This document shows positions 60,571 to 64,000 of a stretch of DNA of 64,000 nt, one piece after another. Where the stretch lies: assembly GCA_903893945.1 (NCBI GenBank), contig CAITOF010000054.1, forward strand, positions 1 to 64,000, in the 5' to 3' direction. The position numbers and the translations under genes are program-made. The stretch is from an uncultured Oxalobacteraceae bacterium. Lineage in GTDB: Bacteria; Pseudomonadota; Gammaproteobacteria; Burkholderiales; Burkholderiaceae_D. Every line of letters starts with the position of its first letter. Position 1 is the first letter of the stretch. Under the pieces are notes generated by a model that saw nothing but the letters and a program-made list of their open reading frames with translations, did no database searches and was not told the DNA's origin.

Positions 60571-62382
60571 ATGAATCTGCAACTGCCGTTGCTGTGTTAC
60601 CGCACAACATGCCGGGCTATGGTGCCGGTGATACTGGGCCTGACGCTGCTGGCAGGCTGCGGTGGCGGAGGTGGGGGCGGTGCCGCGTCGACGGGTACAA
60701 GTGCCGGTGGTTCGGGCAGCGCAGGGAGTGGTGGCACTGGTTCTGGCGGAACTGGCACGGGCGGAACCGGCACAGGTGGAACCGGCGGTGGCTCAACCGG
60801 CCCAACCGTGATTGCCATTACAGGTAACGACGCGTTACGTCTGGCTGATCAGGCCGCGTTCGGACCAACGCCGGCGCTGGTGGCTGCAATCAGTGCACAG
60901 GGGTCGGCGTGGATCGATGCGCAGATTGCCACGCCCGCGACTGGCTACGCCGCGATCGCAGCGATTAATTCCAATCCCACTGTCGTCTGCCCGACGGGCG
61001 ACCCCGACCCCTACTGCTATCAGAATAACTACACCGCATTGCCGGTTCAGATCCAGTTTTTTCATAATGCCCTGTACGGTGCTGACCAGTTGCGACAGCG
61101 TGTTGCGCTGGCGTATTCCCAGATCTTCGTGATTTCCTCGGTGCAGATCGGGCCGACCTACGGGATCAGAAATTATCAGCAGATGCTGCTGGACGATGCA
61201 TTCGTCAATTTCAGGCAGCTTCTGAATGATGTCACCTTGAGCCCGGTGATGGGTAACTACCTGAATATGGCCAATAATAACAAGGGCAATCCGGCCGCCG
61301 GTATTTCACCCAATGAAAATTACGCGCGGGAAGTCATGCAGCTGTTTTCGGTGGGTCCCAATATGCTCAACAGCGATGGCTCCATCGTTGTTGATGGTAA
61401 TGGCAATCCGGTCCCGACCTACACACAGGACACCATCGAAGGTTTTGCCAGCGCGTTTACCGGCTGGACCTATCCCAACGCGGCGGGCGTCGCCAGTTTG
61501 GCCAGCGATAACTATACCGAATGGCTGACCGGCCAGATGATACCGGTGAGCGCACAGCATGACAGTGGCACCAAACTGCTGCTGGGCGAAACCCTGCCTG
61601 CCGGTCAAAATGCGGCAGTGGACCTGAAGGCGGCGCTGGACGATATTTTCAACCACCCGAATGTGGCCCCTTTCATCAGCCAGCAGATGATCAAATTTCT
61701 GGTGACCAGTAATCCGAGTGCAGCGTATGTCAGCCGCATCAGCGCGGTATTTAATGACGATGGCACCGGCGTCAGGGGGAACATGGCGGCCGTCGTCAAG
61801 GCGATCCTGCTCGACCCCGAGGCGCGTGGCCAGAGCGCGACCACGGCGAATTTCGGCAAGCTGCGTGAACCTGTGGTGGATATCGTCGCCATCCTGCGTG
61901 CCCTGAATGCGACCAGTGACGGTGTCGCGCCGGTTGCCGTGGCCGCGTCCATGGGCGAACCGTTGTTCGGGCCGGATACCGTATTCAGTTATTACTCACC
62001 CACTTATCCCCTGCCGGGTTCGACCACCCTGGTGGGGCCGCAATTCGGGATTTTGAATACCGCGACAGCGCTGGCGCGCATGAATTTCATCAACCACCTA
62101 CTGTATTCGACCGCGCCGTATCCGCCGGCCACCAACGTCGCGAATTCGACCGGTACCACGATTGACCTGTCTGCTTATCAGGCCAATGCCGGCAATGTCA
62201 GCACACTGATTCAGCAATTCAATGCCAATCTGCTGCATGGCACGATGAGCAGTACGGAAGTCAATGCCGTAACCAGTGCACTGAACGCTATCTCTTCCAC
62301 CGATACCACGCTGGCAAAAGACCGTACCCTGGCCGCTGCCTATCTGGTATTGAATTCACCCCGCTATCAGATTACGCGCTAA
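60571..62382 (+). CDS. DUF1800 lipoprotein
   Basis: A 603-residue protein starting at ATG 60571 with ribosome site CCGGAGATGACT. It has a lipoprotein signal (L-L-A-G-C), a Gly-rich linker (about residues 30-70) and a DUF1800 domain (about 80-600), recognised by [31 protein letters not shown] and K-L-R-E-P-V. DUF1800 has no proven function; it occurs next to DUF1501 proteins, as here, in many Gram-negative bacteria. It is likely at the outer membrane or surface. Confidence 0.88.
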   Translation: MNLQLPLLCYRTTCRAMVPVILGLTLLAGCGGGGGGGAASTGTSAGGSGSAGSGGTGSGGTGTGGTGTGGTGGGSTGPTVIAITGNDALRLADQAAFGPTPALVAAISAQGSAWIDAQIATPATGYAAIAAINSNPTVVCPTGDPDPYCYQNNYTALPVQIQFFHNALYGADQLRQRVALAYSQIFVISSVQIGPTYGIRNYQQMLLDDAFVNFRQLLNDVTLSPVMGNYLNMANNNKGNPAAGISPNENYAREVMQLFSVGPNMLNSDGSIVVDGNGNPVPTYTQDTIEGFASAFTGWTYPNAAGVASLASDNYTEWLTGQMIPVSAQHDSGTKLLLGETLPAGQNAAVDLKAALDDIFNHPNVAPFISQQMIKFLVTSNPSAAYVSRISAVFNDDGTGVRGNMAAVVKAILLDPEARGQSATTANFGKLREPVVDIVAILRALNATSDGVAPVAVAASMGEPLFGPDTVFSYYSPTYPLPGSTTLVGPQFGILNTATALARMNFINHLLYSTAPYPPATNVANSTGTTIDLSAYQANAGNVSTLIQQFNANLLHGTMSSTEVNAVTSALNAISSTDTTLAKDRTLAAAYLVLNSPRYQITR

Positions 62383-62398
62383 GCGCCAGGAGCAGGCA

Positions 62399-63844
62399 AT
62401 GACCCGAAATAAAGCTGATCAGACTTTGCTTGCCCGCAGACGGGCATTAAAGCAAATTGGAGGACTGACCGCCTATGGACTGATGCCAGGACTGGCCAGC
62501 ATGTTATCCATGCAGAGCGCCGAAGCGGCTGGCTCATACAAGGCACTGGTTTGTGTGTTTTTATTTGGTGGAAATGATGCCAATAACATGATCGTGCCGA
62601 CCGACAGTACCAACTATGCAACCTATCTGACCTCACGGGGCGGTATGCTCGGAACGCCGTCCAATGGTGCGCTCGCACTGCCGAATGCCGGTCAGACCGG
62701 CGGCGTGCTGCAACTGGCGCCCCTGAACAGTACCACTTACAATTACGGACTGCACCCGAGTATGCCGGAATTACAGGCACTCTGGAGTACGGGTAATGTC
62801 GCACTGCAATTCAATCTTGGAAATCTGAAACAGCCGTTCAGCAGTGCTGCGGCATTTGTGGCCAACAAAAACAACAATCTCGTGCCGCTGAATCTGTATT
62901 CGCACAGCGATCAGCAGCGACAGATGCAGATGACCTCGCTCAATACCATCGGCACGACGGGCTGGGGTGGTCGCCTGGCAGATGCGCTCGGGGGCAGTGG
63001 CAAAGCGGTGCCCGCGGCCATCTCGGCGGCCGGCAACTCCCTGTTTCTGCTGGGCGCACAGAGTACACAGATCGTGGTGCCCGGCAAGGGAACCCTCAGC
63101 TATAACGGCTTTAACTCCAGCAGTGCCTCGCAGGCGCGTCTGACGGCGCTGAAAGCGATGTTCAACGGCGCACCCGACACATCGCTGGGCCAGATTCTCG
63201 GCACCACCCAGACTGGCTCGCTGGGGAGTGCCGACACGCTCAGTCCGATTCTGTCGACAACGGCGGCCAGTGCGCTGTCCGGAAATTTCAGTGATTATGC
63301 CACCAATTCACTGTCGCAACAGCTTACACAGGTCGCCCTGCTGATACAGGCGGCGGCAAGCGGAACCATCAGCGCCCCGGCACAACAGATTTTCTTTGTC
63401 TCGCTGAACGGGTTTGACACGCACAACGATCAACTAAACCGTCAGGCACCGTTGCTGGCCAGCCTGTCCAGTGCGCTGAACGGGTTTTATAACACCATGG
63501 TCTCAATCAACCAGCAGAACAATGTCGTGGCATTTACCCTGTCTGACTTTGCCCGCACACTGAAACCCGCGTCGGGTGGGGGATCGGATCATGCCTGGGG
63601 CTCGCACCACATCATTGTCGGCGGGACGGGTGCGGTGAAAGGCGGTACCTACGGCCAGTTTCCCGATCTCACGCTGGGCGGCGTCAACGATGTGTCCGGC
63701 GAAGGCCGCTGGCTGCCCACCACCTCGGTGGATCAGTATGGCGCAACGCTGGCAAACTGGCTGGGCGTCAACGGAGCGACCATTGCAAGTGCCTTTCCGA
63801 ATCTGACCAATTTTTCAACCACGAACCTCGGTTTTCTGGTGTAA
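62399..63844 (+). CDS. DUF1501 exported protein
   Basis: A 481-residue partner of the DUF1800 protein, 16 bp downstream. The N-terminus [12 protein letters not shown] followed by a hydrophobic stretch looks like a twin-arginine-type signal. DUF1501 (sulfatase/alkaline-phosphatase-like fold) motifs are [14 protein letters not shown] near the mature start, D-T-H-N-D-Q and D-H-A-W-G-S-H-H towards the C-terminus, which could bind metals. No enzymatic activity is established for the family. Confidence 0.88.
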   Translation: MTRNKADQTLLARRRALKQIGGLTAYGLMPGLASMLSMQSAEAAGSYKALVCVFLFGGNDANNMIVPTDSTNYATYLTSRGGMLGTPSNGALALPNAGQTGGVLQLAPLNSTTYNYGLHPSMPELQALWSTGNVALQFNLGNLKQPFSSAAAFVANKNNNLVPLNLYSHSDQQRQMQMTSLNTIGTTGWGGRLADALGGSGKAVPAAISAAGNSLFLLGAQSTQIVVPGKGTLSYNGFNSSSASQARLTALKAMFNGAPDTSLGQILGTTQTGSLGSADTLSPILSTTAASALSGNFSDYATNSLSQQLTQVALLIQAAASGTISAPAQQIFFVSLNGFDTHNDQLNRQAPLLASLSSALNGFYNTMVSINQQNNVVAFTLSDFARTLKPASGGGSDHAWGSHHIIVGGTGAVKGGTYGQFPDLTLGGVNDVSGEGRWLPTTSVDQYGATLANWLGVNGATIASAFPNLTNFSTTNLGFLV

Positions 63845-63861
63845 TCGTCACTCTGGCCAAT

Positions 63862-64000
63862 TCAACGTAGGAAGGCAAATGCGGCCTGTGCCGCCAACCA
63901 GCGCAGTGGCTCGTTCGGGAGATACGGCGGCAGTCGGTTCAGGTAAGGGAACCAGTTCCACTGGGCACCCCGGCCGGCAACGACGTCAGCCAGTATGCGC
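63862..64000 (-). CDS. C-terminal end of an unidentified protein
   Basis: The last 45 codons of a reverse-strand gene that enters from the right edge and stops with TGA at 63864-63862. The peptide contains W-N-W-F-P-Y-L-N-R-L-P-P-Y-L-P and ends A-A-F-A-F-L-R. I do not recognise the family. It converges on the DUF1501 gene with 17 bp between the stop codons; no terminator is visible there. Confidence 0.6.
   Translation of the reverse strand, partial: RILADVVAGRGAQWNWFPYLNRLPPYLPNEPLRWLAAQAAFAFLR

Overview
The window looks like chromosomal DNA of a Gram-negative betaproteobacterium, most likely near the Oxalobacteraceae/Burkholderiales. This is an inference from the gene families (TctDE-like two-component system, DcaP-like porin, MHS symporter, DUF1800/DUF1501 pair, several TonB receptors). 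I see no rRNA, tRNA, phage or IS element. Both ends cut through genes.

Region 1 (1-14437) is a beta-1,3-glucan (laminarin-type) utilisation locus. It has a surface GH17 lipoprotein, an exported GH81 endo-glucanase, an outer-membrane porin-like protein, a Gly/Ser-linker lipoprotein, a secreted alpha/beta hydrolase, a CUT1 sugar ABC importer, a cytoplasmic GH1 beta-glucosidase, glucokinase and a LacI-type regulator. One perfect 14-bp palindrome, TGAAAGCGCTTTCA, occurs three times, each time in front of these transcription units, and is the likely LacI operator.

Region 2 (14438-22930) is the most unusual part. It holds an Ala-Pro repeat protein, a long pyrimidine tract, an ankyrin-repeat protein with an internal duplication, an 802-residue protein whose C-terminus looks like a degenerate endonuclease/exonuclease/phosphatase (EEP) domain, and two paralogous helical proteins. 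None of these four proteins has a signal peptide. A shared 11-bp motif (CGTARTTTTAC) lies in the two intergenic regions. I read this as a candidate secreted-effector island, but no secretion genes are in the window.

Region 3 (22929-29523) is a carboxylate-uptake module: MHS-family symporter, orphan NMT1-like binding protein, TctDE-like two-component system and DcaP-like porin, closed by a clear terminator. Region 4 (29754-39012) is housekeeping and signalling: a cNMP/CBS/DUF294 nucleotidyltransferase with a DnaQ-like exonuclease, a methionine-type aminotransferase, a small GIY-YIG nuclease flanked by inverted repeats, an 18-codon leader ORF before a Cache-GGDEF-EAL protein, a DUF1275 membrane protein and a DUF3095 protein.

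Region 5 (39029-45869) has a TonB receptor, a YfiR-like protein and a CHASE8-type histidine kinase in one operon, then a homocysteine S-methyltransferase and a small hypothetical protein. Region 6 (46108-60325) collects genes for cell-wall peptides: a dipeptide binding protein, a serine hydrolase, a PBP4-type D,D-carboxypeptidase, DppBCDF, a TonB receptor, an L,D-transpeptidase and an AstE-like zinc hydrolase. Region 7 (60397-64000) has a 17-bp inverted repeat, the DUF1800/DUF1501 pair and the end of a further reverse-strand gene.
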